From Flavonifractor sp. An92 (lineage in GTDB: Bacteria > Bacillota > Clostridia > Oscillospirales > Oscillospiraceae): DNA of 64,000 nt. Below the pieces are notes generated by a model that worked only from the letters and a program-made list of their open reading frames with translations, made no database searches and had not been told where the DNA came from. The translations under genes were made by a program, and so were the position numbers. Location: NCBI RefSeq assembly GCF_002159175.1, contig NZ_NFGZ01000011.1, positions 40,022 through 104,021 of the forward strand, given 5' to 3'. Below are positions 7,951 to 16,126 of this stretch, piece by piece; position 1 is the stretch's first letter; each line of letters opens with the position of its first letter.

Positions 7951-8811
7951 TCAGATGGTCACCTGATCCAGGTTGAACCACTTCATCGAGAGCTCCATCA
8001 TGGTCCCGTCCTCCTGCATCTCCTTGATAGCAGCATTGATACGGGTGATGACCTCGGCGTTGCGCTCGCTGTTTTTCACAAAAGGATAGGCGCACACCGA
8101 AGTGGTGAGGGGATCCATGGCGGCGGGTTCGATGGGACAATCTCCCCGGCCCTGCGCCTGCAGAATGGCGACGATGGACTCGTAGATACCATCCAGGCGG
8201 CCCAGCGCCAGATCATACTCCATGCTGGCCGGGCTCTCATAGGCGACGATCTCAAACTGGACCTGATCCTGCAGGGACTCCAGGAACTCCATGGCCTGAC
8301 CGCCGGCATTGACACCGATCTTTTTGCCGGCCAGATCCTCCAGCTTCTGGATGGAGTCAGCCTGGCCCTCCTGTACACCGATGCCGATGTCCATTCTCAG
8401 ATAGGGCTCAGAAAAATCGTACTTTTCGCGGCGCTCATCGGTGGGACTGACAACACAGGCAATGGTGTCCAGCTGCCCGGCGTCCAGCATGCCGAAGACG
8501 CCGTTCCACTCGGCGACCTGAATGTCCACTTCCAGGTTGGCACGCTTGGCGATCTCGTTCATCACATCGACCTCAAAGCCCTGGGGATCGTCGGAGTTTT
8601 CATCCACAAAAGCATAGGGGCTGAAACTGCCGTGAGTACCTATTTTCAGGGTAATGGTCTCAGACTCCGTCTGTGCCTGCGTGACGTCTGCACTTTCCGT
8701 CGGTGCCGAAGGCTGGCTGCTGCTGGTAGTATCTCCGCCGCCGCATCCGGCCAGGAGCATGGCCAGAGAGAGAGCACCGATTGCCAGACGATTCCAATAC
8801 TTCCGATTCAT
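7951..8811 (-). CDS. Family 3 substrate-binding lipoprotein (polar amino acid/cystine type)
   Basis: A 286-residue lipoprotein. The signal peptide has basic MNRKYWNR, a hydrophobic core, and lipobox LLAGC with Cys23 as the lipidated residue. The mature part is a family 3 solute-binding protein: GTHGSFSPYAFVDEN, GFEVDVMNEIAKRA, WNGVFGMLDAGQLDTIA, ERREKYDFSEPY. The order resembles cystine-binding proteins such as TcyA. It captures the substrate outside the membrane for the permease and ATPase encoded next. It is the first gene of the operon that contains the nitrogenase-like enzyme. The ATG at 8811 is the natural start of the signal peptide. Confidence 0.92.
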   Translation of the reverse strand: MNRKYWNRLAIGALSLAMLLAGCGGGDTTSSSQPSAPTESADVTQAQTESETITLKIGTHGSFSPYAFVDENSDDPQGFEVDVMNEIAKRANLEVDIQVAEWNGVFGMLDAGQLDTIACVVSPTDERREKYDFSEPYLRMDIGIGVQEGQADSIQKLEDLAGKKIGVNAGGQAMEFLESLQDQVQFEIVAYESPASMEYDLALGRLDGIYESIVAILQAQGRGDCPIEPAAMDPLTTSVCAYPFVKNSERNAEVITRINAAIKEMQEDGTMMELSMKWFNLDQVTI

Positions 8812-9143
8812 ACTTCTCCACCTCTTACTCAGTTTGGTACAAACATACAAAGACTTGTCAGTACACGTCTGCTAGGATAGCATATTTGTGGGGGTCGGGC
8901 AATGCTCAACCGCCACTTATAAAAAAAACCAAAAAGTAGGCGGATTTATTAATTCTTATGCGGATTGCTTCCAAGATACGAAAGGATAAATTACTTCCGT
9001 GGGACATCAGGGCTACCGTACAACAAAACAGCTCCTGTGGCCTCCGGGCCACAGGAGCTATTTTGCGAGGTAGGAGTTTTGGTACCGTCCTCACCTGCTG
9101 CGGGTTCCTATGGACGGGACATTTTGTCCTGAGAATGGGCTTA
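8812..9143. other. Intergenic leader before the amino-acid ABC/nitrogenase-like operon
   Basis: 332 bases without a gene. It contains the terminator of the peptide operon (9030-9059), then an A/T-rich stretch (8922-8990) and a possible minus-strand promoter close to the binding-protein gene (TTGCCC then TATCCT at 17 bases, 8905-8877). I see no recognised riboswitch. Confidence 0.5.
9030..9059 (-). terminator. Intrinsic terminator of the opp-peptidase operon
   Basis: A 13-bp perfect stem (9030-9042 with 9047-9059) and a four-base loop, followed on the minus strand by TGTTTTGTTG. It lies 85 bases after the pepC stop. Confidence 0.8.
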
Positions 9144-10472
9144 CTAAATCCCCATGGGGTCCCAGGAGGGCAACGGAATCGGCGTCTGTTCCAGATCGGC
9201 CAGTTGCTCCGGCGTGAGACAGCGCTTGTGCAGGACGAACAGGAAGGCGTAGTGTTCCAGGAAAGAATCGTCCATCACGTAAAATCCGCCGTGTCCCACT
9301 TCGCTGCCCCAGCTGTTTTCTACCTTCCAGCGGGTGGGCTTGCCGTCCACCAGGTCCACGCCCGTGATGGTCATGTTATGGTTGGGTTCACTCTGGAAGA
9401 AGTCCAGCATATCGCCCTTTTCCATGTGGAACGGGACACCAAACAGACCTTCATAATCATAGAGTTCACGGCTCATTACGCCCTGCTGTCGGTCCATCAT
9501 CTTCATACAATCGCAGCCAAACCAGATGCCCTCGCCGTCCTGGAGCTGACGGATGAGCATGGACTTGATGTCTGCCATCTCCAGATTATAGTACAGGGCA
9601 GGCCCTCCGCCTTCCATATTTTTGTGGCCGGGAATCTGATAGACTCTGCGGAACGGCTTGTCTTTTGTCGGATAATTTGCCACCGTAATATAGTCATCCA
9701 GATCATGGTCCAATACAGATTTGGCGTATTCCATTGGAGTTTGTTCCGCTAGGATATGATATTGACCGTCTCGGTCATAGTATTCATAGCGGAAGGAACG
9801 CGGAGGAGTCCCCAGCGTACAGCACAAGATGCGGTAGATCGCTTCCAGAATCGTTTCTTTATATGCCCGCAGCTCCTGCTGAGACGCGCCGCCTTCCCAG
9901 AGTCGCTTCAACTCCGCGGCGCCTGCGCGGAGCTTGAAGTTCAGACATTGGTTCAAATTTCCGGAATCGGCGGCTGCATAGGTCTCCGGCATCACCTCTG
10001 CCGGCACCAGCCCGTATTTTTTGACCAGGTCGCGGAACATGAACCACTGTCCGCCCTCCTGGACTGGAAAGCGCAGCAAAGAGCGGACATAGTCACCGGA
10101 GGGGACCTGCTCAAGATGTTCCAGTATCCGTTCAAGGAACAGGTTTGCTTTCTCTAATTTGTCCCAGAAATTGAGGTAGTTGACGGAAAAGGCGAAGGTC
10201 GGCTTCAGCCGCTGTTTCCGGATCGTACCCACCCGCAGGATATTCAGTGCCGAGAACAGCCAGCAGCGTCCGGTCTTGTTTTGTGCGAGGATAGAGCCGC
10301 CCTCCACCTCGAGTGAGAAACAGGGACGGTTTTCCACCAGCAGAGACTGGTCAATGGCGACCTGTTTGAGATCAGTATGGGCCAGACAATTCTGACGCAT
10401 CGGACGGAGCGGATCGGCGGCCAATGTCTCTTGCCAGGAGAGAATATCCCGCTGTTTGATTTGTTTTTCCAA
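9144..10472 (-). CDS. pepC: Aminopeptidase C / bleomycin hydrolase (peptidase C1B)
   Basis: About 442 residues. The start is TTG at 10472 with GGGGGA seven bases upstream; TTG at 10487 is the alternative, and no ATG exists before residue 25. The catalytic cysteine is in NKTGRCWLFSALN, the catalytic His in PNHNMTITGVD and the Asn in KVENSWG. The C-terminus PLPSWDPMG is the conserved PepC tail that sits in the active site. PepC is a cytosolic hexameric cysteine aminopeptidase that trims imported peptides. It is the last gene of the opp operon, directly behind an M24 peptidase. A second, deleted PepC-like gene lies at 15714-16034. Confidence 0.93.
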   Translation of the reverse strand: MEKQIKQRDILSWQETLAADPLRPMRQNCLAHTDLKQVAIDQSLLVENRPCFSLEVEGGSILAQNKTGRCWLFSALNILRVGTIRKQRLKPTFAFSVNYLNFWDKLEKANLFLERILEHLEQVPSGDYVRSLLRFPVQEGGQWFMFRDLVKKYGLVPAEVMPETYAAADSGNLNQCLNFKLRAGAAELKRLWEGGASQQELRAYKETILEAIYRILCCTLGTPPRSFRYEYYDRDGQYHILAEQTPMEYAKSVLDHDLDDYITVANYPTKDKPFRRVYQIPGHKNMEGGGPALYYNLEMADIKSMLIRQLQDGEGIWFGCDCMKMMDRQQGVMSRELYDYEGLFGVPFHMEKGDMLDFFQSEPNHNMTITGVDLVDGKPTRWKVENSWGSEVGHGGFYVMDDSFLEHYAFLFVLHKRCLTPEQLADLEQTPIPLPSWDPMGI

Positions 10473-10493
10473 AGTATGATCCCCCAAACTGTA

Positions 10494-11819
10494 CTAAAAT
10501 TCCAGCAGACTGGTCTGGCGCTGGCCGACATAGGACAGGGTATCCGTCACATGGATATCCTCCTCCAGATAGATGCGGACGATCTGCCCGTCCCACTCCG
10601 CCAACGGAGCACGATGCTGCAGCTCCAGTGCGTGGGTGGAGCTGTAGCCCACCGGCAGCTCGCCTCGGGGGTATACGTCTCCCTGGCAGTCGATGAGCCC
10701 GATGATGGGTCCAGCATTGTGGCCGAACACGCCCAGGCTGTGGCAGTACAGCATGGGATCGATTCCCTCGGCTCTGGCCTTGTTGATGCCGTCCCAATAG
10801 ACCTGATTGCCGGTGCGTCCGGCCAGGAACCCCTCGCACACCAGATCCTGAAAGCGATTGCCCCGCTTGACGAGTTCCTGCAGTCCCTCGGGGGCCTGAG
10901 TTTCTCCCGCACGCAGGACATAGGCCATCCACTGGCGGTCGGTCAGAACCGGGATGTATTTCAGCATAAGACCGATATCGCAGTGGAGCAAATCGCCCTC
11001 CTGGATCACATAGGACATGGGAGTATGCGCAATACCGTTTTTTGCGCTCACACCGTACCCCATTCTCTGCTCGCCCCGGCGCTGATAGTCCAGATGCGGA
11101 TCGAACCAGAAATCCATCTCACAGCGGGACATGACGTCTTTGATGAACCAAGTCACATCCTGCACCGTGGTTACCCCTGGGACGATCACGTCGCGGCTGT
11201 AAAATGCCCGCATGAGATCTTCGGTGACGGCGGAAAGGGTCTCCATCACCTCCAGCTCACCGGGGGTCATGGTCTCCAGCCAGCGCGTGGCCAGCCGTCC
11301 TGCCGGACACAGGCGTTGCCGGTAGGTCTCCGGAAGCTGGTTGATCAGGTCCAGGTAGAGAGAGGCGGACAGGCCACCGCAGAATCCCCCCAGCTCGCTG
11401 CTGATGTTGATGCCGATCTTCTGGGGATTGAGGCGAGCCAGCTCCCGGGTCAGACCTTCGCAGAGGGTTTCGTCGCCCTGCTTGATGGGGATATAGTGCT
11501 CCAGCATGCTGCCAAATCCGATCCCCCAGACCAGATGCTCCATCCGCCCGGTGGCGGGGTCGCGATAATGGATCAGAGCGCTCAGACGACGGGCGGTGCG
11601 CATATTGCTAGTCATCATGGTTTTCATGACCGGGTCTTCATTGGTTTCGTATCCAGGCACCAGCCAGAGGTCGATGCCAGTCTCCTCCATGAGCTGGGGC
11701 AGAAGTACCTCCAGCCGATTACTCAGCAGCCGCTCAGCCACCTCGGCCTGTTTGCGGAGAGGCAAAAGACCGGCGCGATACAGAGTTTCCCGGATCTGAT
11801 TTACGATATTTTCTTGCAT
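10494..11819 (-). CDS. M24 family metallopeptidase (Xaa-Pro aminopeptidase-like)
   Basis: A 441-residue two-domain protein: an N-terminal creatinase-like domain (about 1-175) and a pita-bread M24 domain. Likely metal ligands are Asp in LLHCDIG, Asp in VLTDRQW, His in CHSLGVFGH and the glutamates in HALELQH and IYLEEDIHVT. M24 enzymes cleave Xaa-Pro bonds or act on related substrates. Its place between oppF and pepC supports cytosolic breakdown of imported proline-containing peptides. The ATG at 11819 is 16 bases after the oppF stop. The family is clear; exact specificity is not. Confidence 0.88.
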   Translation of the reverse strand: MQENIVNQIRETLYRAGLLPLRKQAEVAERLLSNRLEVLLPQLMEETGIDLWLVPGYETNEDPVMKTMMTSNMRTARRLSALIHYRDPATGRMEHLVWGIGFGSMLEHYIPIKQGDETLCEGLTRELARLNPQKIGINISSELGGFCGGLSASLYLDLINQLPETYRQRLCPAGRLATRWLETMTPGELEVMETLSAVTEDLMRAFYSRDVIVPGVTTVQDVTWFIKDVMSRCEMDFWFDPHLDYQRRGEQRMGYGVSAKNGIAHTPMSYVIQEGDLLHCDIGLMLKYIPVLTDRQWMAYVLRAGETQAPEGLQELVKRGNRFQDLVCEGFLAGRTGNQVYWDGINKARAEGIDPMLYCHSLGVFGHNAGPIIGLIDCQGDVYPRGELPVGYSSTHALELQHRAPLAEWDGQIVRIYLEEDIHVTDTLSYVGQRQTSLLEF

Positions 11820-11835
11820 AGCGTCCTCCTGTGCT

Positions 11836-12825
11836 TCAGATTAAGTGACACGCCGCGCAGTGCCCGCCTCCAATGTCTTTCCAGGCCGGTTCGTCTTCCT
11901 GGCAGCGCGGAGTGGCATAGGGACAGCGGGGATGGAAACGGCAACCGCTTGGAATATGGACCGCGCTGGGGATACTGCCCAAGATCTGTGCTTTTGGTTT
12001 GGTCTCCCACGGATTGCTTACAGGCAACGAATTGATGAGCGCCTGGGTATACGGATGGACCGGATGACTGCATACCTCCTCGGCGGGGCCCTGTTCGATG
12101 ATTTTTCCCAGATACATGACCACGATCTCATCGCAGAAGGCCTGGGTGACCCGCAGATTGTGGGAGATAAAGAGATAGGTCAGGTTTAGTTCTTCGCGCA
12201 GATCCATCATCAGATTCAGAATCTGGGATTGAATGGAAACATCCAGTGCGGCAGTGGGTTCGTCACATACCACGAATTTCGGCTTGAGCGCCAGGGCCCG
12301 TGCGATGACGATACGCTGGCGCTGTCCGCCGCTGAATTCGTGGGGATAGGCCATGTAGAACTTCTTCTCCAGCCCGCAGTTCTCCAGAATCTCTTCACAG
12401 TAGGCCCGACGGTCGGCGGCAGGTACCACATGGTGGCGTGCAACCCCTTCTTCCACGGCCTGGCCTACGGTAAGCCTGGGGTTCAGGCTCCCGTAGGGGT
12501 CCTGGAAGATCATCTGCATATCCTTGCGCAGATCACGCATCCTGGCCTCGGGGAGCCACTGCTTTCCCTCCATATCAAAGAGGGGCTGGCCTTCAAAAAC
12601 CACACGTCCGCCAGTGGGAGCGTGGAGGCGGAGAATAGTGCGTCCCAGAGTGGATTTACCGCATCCGGACTCGCCTACCAGACCCACGCTGTAAAAGCGA
12701 GGGATGGTGAGAGAGACATCATCCACAGCTTTCAACCACTCCTGACTCTGCCGAAAGGTCGGTTTTTTCCTGGGGAAGTATTTCTTCACATGGGAGATCT
12801 CCAGCAGTGTCGGTTCAGCCGCCAT
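11836..12825 (-). CDS. oppF: Oligopeptide ABC transporter ATP-binding protein OppF
   Basis: A 329-residue ATPase starting MAAEPTLLEISHVKKYFPRK. Walker A is GESGCGKSTLG, signature FSGGQRQRIVIARAL, Walker B VCDEPTAALDVS, and the C-terminal oligopeptide/dipeptide domain has the cysteine-containing HPRCPYATPRCQ motif that binds an iron-sulfur cluster in characterised Opp/Dpp ATPases. It pairs with OppD. The ATG at 12825 overlaps the oppD end by 11 bases and has GGGAGGG upstream. Confidence 0.93.
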   Translation of the reverse strand: MAAEPTLLEISHVKKYFPRKKPTFRQSQEWLKAVDDVSLTIPRFYSVGLVGESGCGKSTLGRTILRLHAPTGGRVVFEGQPLFDMEGKQWLPEARMRDLRKDMQMIFQDPYGSLNPRLTVGQAVEEGVARHHVVPAADRRAYCEEILENCGLEKKFYMAYPHEFSGGQRQRIVIARALALKPKFVVCDEPTAALDVSIQSQILNLMMDLREELNLTYLFISHNLRVTQAFCDEIVVMYLGKIIEQGPAEEVCSHPVHPYTQALINSLPVSNPWETKPKAQILGSIPSAVHIPSGCRFHPRCPYATPRCQEDEPAWKDIGGGHCAACHLI

Positions 12826-13795
12826 GAGTACATCCCTCCCCTGTTTCGTATTTGAGACAACAGACACAGCCATCGCCGCATTGGATCTGCTCCGGTGTTC
12901 GTACTGCACAGCGCGGCTCGGCCTGCCGACAGCGCCCGTAGTAGGCGCAGCCCGTCAATTTTTCATACGCGCTTGGGATGCTGCCTTCGATGGAGGTAAA
13001 ACGTCCGGAGAAGTATTCCGGCCGGGTATTCAGCAGATCCTGGGAATAGGGATGCCGCGCAGAACGGAAAAAAGACTCGGCTTCACATTCTTCCAGGATT
13101 TTTCCACGGTACATCACGATTACCCGCTGTGCCATTTCGGCGATCACGCCCAGATCATGGGTGATGAGGATAATGGCACAATTTGTCTCCTGCTGTACTA
13201 GCCGGAGCAGCTCCAGGATCTCCGCCTGGGTCGTCACGTCCAGAGCGGTGGTAGGTTCGTCCGCGATGAGCAGATCCGGTCGGCACAATACCGCCATGGC
13301 GATCATGACCCGCTGCTTCATACCGCCGCTTAACTCAAAGGGATATTTTTTCAGCACATCTTCGGCGTCCGGAATGTTCAGACGCTTGAGCAATGCGACC
13401 AGTTCAGAGTGGCAGGTTTTTGCCCGGGCGGGTTCATGCAGCTTATAGACCTCACTGAGCTGCTTTTCAATTTTGATTACCGGATTCAGTGCGGAGGCGG
13501 GTTCCTGAAAGACCATGGCCATACGGCTGCCCCGCAGCTGGCACAACTGTTTCTCTGGCATGGAGAGAAGGTCCTGACCATCAAAGAGGATCGTGCCATG
13601 CCGGATATCGGCTTTCTTTCGCTGGAGCAGCCCCATGATCGCCAGGGAGGTGACACTTTTACCACTGCCTGATTCCCCCACGATACCGAGGACCTCACCC
13701 CGGTCCACGGAAAAGCTGATACCGCGCACGGCCTCTGCCTCTCCCAAGATGGTATGAAAGACCACATTCAAATCTTTGACTTCTAACAGCTTCAT
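12815..13795 (-). CDS. oppD: Oligopeptide ABC transporter ATP-binding protein OppD
   Basis: A 326-residue ATPase starting MKLLEVKDLNVVFHTILGEA. It has Walker A GESGSGKSVTS, signature LSGGMKQRVMIAMA, Walker B LIADEPTTALDV and the C-terminal cysteine-rich segment GCAYYGRCRQAEPRC of the oligopeptide family. It forms the ATPase heterodimer with OppF. The start lies 12 bases after the oppC stop. Confidence 0.93.
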   Translation of the reverse strand: MKLLEVKDLNVVFHTILGEAEAVRGISFSVDRGEVLGIVGESGSGKSVTSLAIMGLLQRKKADIRHGTILFDGQDLLSMPEKQLCQLRGSRMAMVFQEPASALNPVIKIEKQLSEVYKLHEPARAKTCHSELVALLKRLNIPDAEDVLKKYPFELSGGMKQRVMIAMAVLCRPDLLIADEPTTALDVTTQAEILELLRLVQQETNCAIILITHDLGVIAEMAQRVIVMYRGKILEECEAESFFRSARHPYSQDLLNTRPEYFSGRFTSIEGSIPSAYEKLTGCAYYGRCRQAEPRCAVRTPEQIQCGDGCVCCLKYETGEGCTHGG

Positions 13796-13807
13796 AGCTT
13801 CACCCCA

Positions 13808-14716
13808 TCAATTGCTGATCCTGGGATCCAGTGCATTGCGCAGACCCTCGCCCACATAGTTGATGGACAGGACAACGATGACGATCATCAGTCCCGGCGG
13901 AACCCAACGCCACCACTCGCTGACCAGCGCCTGCATGCTCTGAGCGGCGCTCAGCATGTTGCCCCAGCTGGATTCCGGAGTCCTCACACCCAGATTCAAA
14001 AAGCTCATGGAGGCCTCCGACATGATTCCACCCGCAATGGACAGCGTGGCCGCCACCAGAATGGGGGAGAGAATATTGGGGAGAATGTGGCGCCGGATAA
14101 TAGCGCCCGGCCGGATCCCCAGAGATCGCGCAGCCAGAATGTAGTCGTTTTCTTTGAGGGAGAGGATCTCTGCGCGCACGATGCGGCAGATGCCGGTCCA
14201 GGACAAGAAACCGATGATGAGGACTAGATTCTTCAGGCCTGGTTCAACAATGGCCGCCAGGCATACCGCCATGATGTAAAATGGGAAGCACATGAAGACG
14301 TCGGTCAGGCGCATAATAAAAGCGTCTACCCAGGAACCGAAATATCCGGCCAAACATCCCAGCACTACGCCGATGACCAGTTGGAGTAGCATGGCTGCCA
14401 GTGCCATCGTCATGGATACCCGGCCGCCGTAGATCAGTCGGGTGAGCATATCGCGTCCATACTCATCCGTCCCGAGGATATGCTCCGGAGAGGGCGGCTG
14501 TCGGGCGAGGGTGAGGTCGATCTCACTGTAAGAATAGGGAGTGATGAGCGGGGCCAGAAAAGAAATCACGGCGATCAATACCAGGACGATCAGGCTGAAT
14601 ACTGCCAAGCGGTTTCGGCAGAATTTACGCCAGGAGAGGTTGGCCACAGAGACATATTCCCCCTCCAGCTTACCGCGGCCATGAAAGGCCCGCAGGCGTT
14701 CCCAGAACTTGCTCAT
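13808..14716 (-). CDS. oppC: Oligopeptide ABC transporter permease OppC
   Basis: A 302-residue permease with the N-terminal OppC extension (WRKFCRNRLAVFSLIVLVLI), a periplasmic-side DEYGRDMLTRLIYGGRVS motif typical of DppC/OppC, and about six membrane segments. It heterodimerises with OppB. Its ATG overlaps the oppB stop by four bases (ATGA). Confidence 0.94.
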   Translation of the reverse strand: MSKFWERLRAFHGRGKLEGEYVSVANLSWRKFCRNRLAVFSLIVLVLIAVISFLAPLITPYSYSEIDLTLARQPPSPEHILGTDEYGRDMLTRLIYGGRVSMTMALAAMLLQLVIGVVLGCLAGYFGSWVDAFIMRLTDVFMCFPFYIMAVCLAAIVEPGLKNLVLIIGFLSWTGICRIVRAEILSLKENDYILAARSLGIRPGAIIRRHILPNILSPILVAATLSIAGGIMSEASMSFLNLGVRTPESSWGNMLSAAQSMQALVSEWWRWVPPGLMIVIVVLSINYVGEGLRNALDPRISN

Positions 14717-15696
14717 TCTTTGGCACCCCCTCCCAGGCGGATCCTGGGATCCGCAACGGCATACAGAATATCGGCCAGAAGATTGGTAGCCAGAATGACC
14801 ATTGCCAGGATCATGGTGATGGTAATGATCACGGCATAATCCCGATTCAAGATGGAGTTATAATTGAGGGTACCGATCCCGGGCCAGACAAAGACGGTCT
14901 CCGTGAACAGAGCGCCTGAGATAATGCCGGGCAGACGCATGCAGAACACAGTGATCACCGAAATGAGGGCGTTGCGCAGCCCATGGGTCCAGATAGCTCT
15001 CCGCCAGGTCATGCCCTTGGCCTGCGCGGTGCGGATATAGTCCTGGTTCAGAATGTCGATCATCGCCGAGCGCATGTACCGCAGCATACCGGAGGTTTGG
15101 GTCAGCGTCAGGACAAATACGGGCAGTATCATGTGCTTGGCAACGTCCAGCACATACCGCAGTCCGGTATAGTGGACCCGCAGTGTTTTCAGACCGGAGA
15201 CCGGCAGCAATTTCAGATCATAGCCAAACCACTTGATGAGGATCAGTGCCAGAAAGAACGTGGGGATAGAGACTTCCAGAAAGGTGCCTAGGGTGACCAG
15301 ACGGTCCAGAATCTTGTTTCCGCTGGCCGACATGGCGGACCATATGCCAAGCAGGACCGCAAACAGTGTGCTCAGAAGAAAGGCTGGGATGGTGAGCAGA
15401 AGGGTGTTTTTCAGAGCCTGGGAGACCAGATCCAGTGTGGCCTGTCCCTCCAGGGCATATCCAAAATCTCCGTGGAGGATACGGCCCAGCCATTTGATGT
15501 ACTGGATGTGAATGGGATCATTGAGTCCCAGCTCATCCAGTTTACGTTGTACATAGGCCGGATCCACATTCGGGTCCATCAGCATCCATGAGTAGGGATC
15601 GCCGGGCATACTCATCATCAGGACAAATACTGCGATCGATACACCAAACAGGATGACCAGATAGATCAGAAGGCGTTTTCTCAAATATCTCAACAT
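14713..15696 (-). CDS. oppB: Oligopeptide ABC transporter permease OppB
   Basis: A 327-residue permease starting MLRYLRKRLLIYLVILFGVS, the standard DppB/OppB N-terminal membrane segment, followed by MPGDPYSW and the transport domain ending in a VLATNLLADILYAVADPRIRL tail segment. About six membrane helices. It starts 17 bases after the deleted PepC-like gene. Confidence 0.94.
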   Translation of the reverse strand: MLRYLRKRLLIYLVILFGVSIAVFVLMMSMPGDPYSWMLMDPNVDPAYVQRKLDELGLNDPIHIQYIKWLGRILHGDFGYALEGQATLDLVSQALKNTLLLTIPAFLLSTLFAVLLGIWSAMSASGNKILDRLVTLGTFLEVSIPTFFLALILIKWFGYDLKLLPVSGLKTLRVHYTGLRYVLDVAKHMILPVFVLTLTQTSGMLRYMRSAMIDILNQDYIRTAQAKGMTWRRAIWTHGLRNALISVITVFCMRLPGIISGALFTETVFVWPGIGTLNYNSILNRDYAVIITITMILAMVILATNLLADILYAVADPRIRLGGGAKE

Positions 15697-15713
15697 GACA
15701 GTTCTCACCTCTG

Positions 15714-16034
15714 TCAGGCCAGTGAACCCATGGGATCCCAGGGTTCTGGCTCGATGGGGGACTTTTTCGACCAATCTGGGATCTTTTGCGTCAGGTATTT
15801 CCGGTCCATTACCACATGATAGACAAACTGATCAAACCAGCTGTTCTCCAGCCGCCAGCGATCAGGGTGTCCTCCCGGGGCCGGATTGACCCCAAGAAAG
15901 ATTTTAGCGTGGTTTATGAACACGATATCAGGCAGATTCCAGCGCGGCATTACCTTATGGCCGGGCTGCTGATCGAAACTTTGGGAATGTTGCCGGATTT
16001 GGGCCGGCGAGATCCCCTGCCAAAGACGGTCCAT
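15714..16034 (-). pseudogene. Internally deleted PepC-like mini-gene (106 residues)
   Basis: The ATG at 16034 has a good AGGAGAGG site, and the frame is intact for 106 codons. Residues 7-28 resemble the PepC N-terminus (ISPAQIRQHSQSFDQQPGHK). Residues 41-65 resemble the C-terminal catalytic half, keeping the His (INHA) and Asn (RLENSW). The end PEPWDPMGSLA is the PepC tail. The central papain-like part with the catalytic Cys (roughly 330 residues) and a short stretch after ENSW are missing. It cannot be a cysteine peptidase. It lies between oppA and oppB. It may be a decayed gene or a retained small partner protein; the in-frame structure and ribosome site leave the second possible. Confidence 0.7.
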
Positions 16035-16080
16035 GAATTTGCAACCTCTCCTTTCAATATCCATGCTCGTTAATGAAACA

Positions 16081-16118
16081 GGGGGCGGGGATGCCACAAA
16101 TACGGCATCCCCGCCCCC
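16081..16118 (-). terminator. Stem-loop between oppA and downstream opp genes
   Basis: A 15-bp G/C-rich perfect stem (16081-16095 with 16104-16118, eight-base loop) right after the oppA stop. On the minus strand it is followed by TGTTTCATT, a poor U-tract, so partial termination or mRNA end protection is more likely than full termination. Confidence 0.65.
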
Positions 16119-16126
16119 ACGCAGAT

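Noticed and set aside
9060..9095. T-box leader for the amino-acid operon (a GGTACC motif followed by a terminator on the minus strand)
   Set aside because: The motif does not match the AGGGTGGNACCGCG core, there is no room for the upstream stems because pepC ends at 9144, and the hairpin is 220 bases from the next gene.
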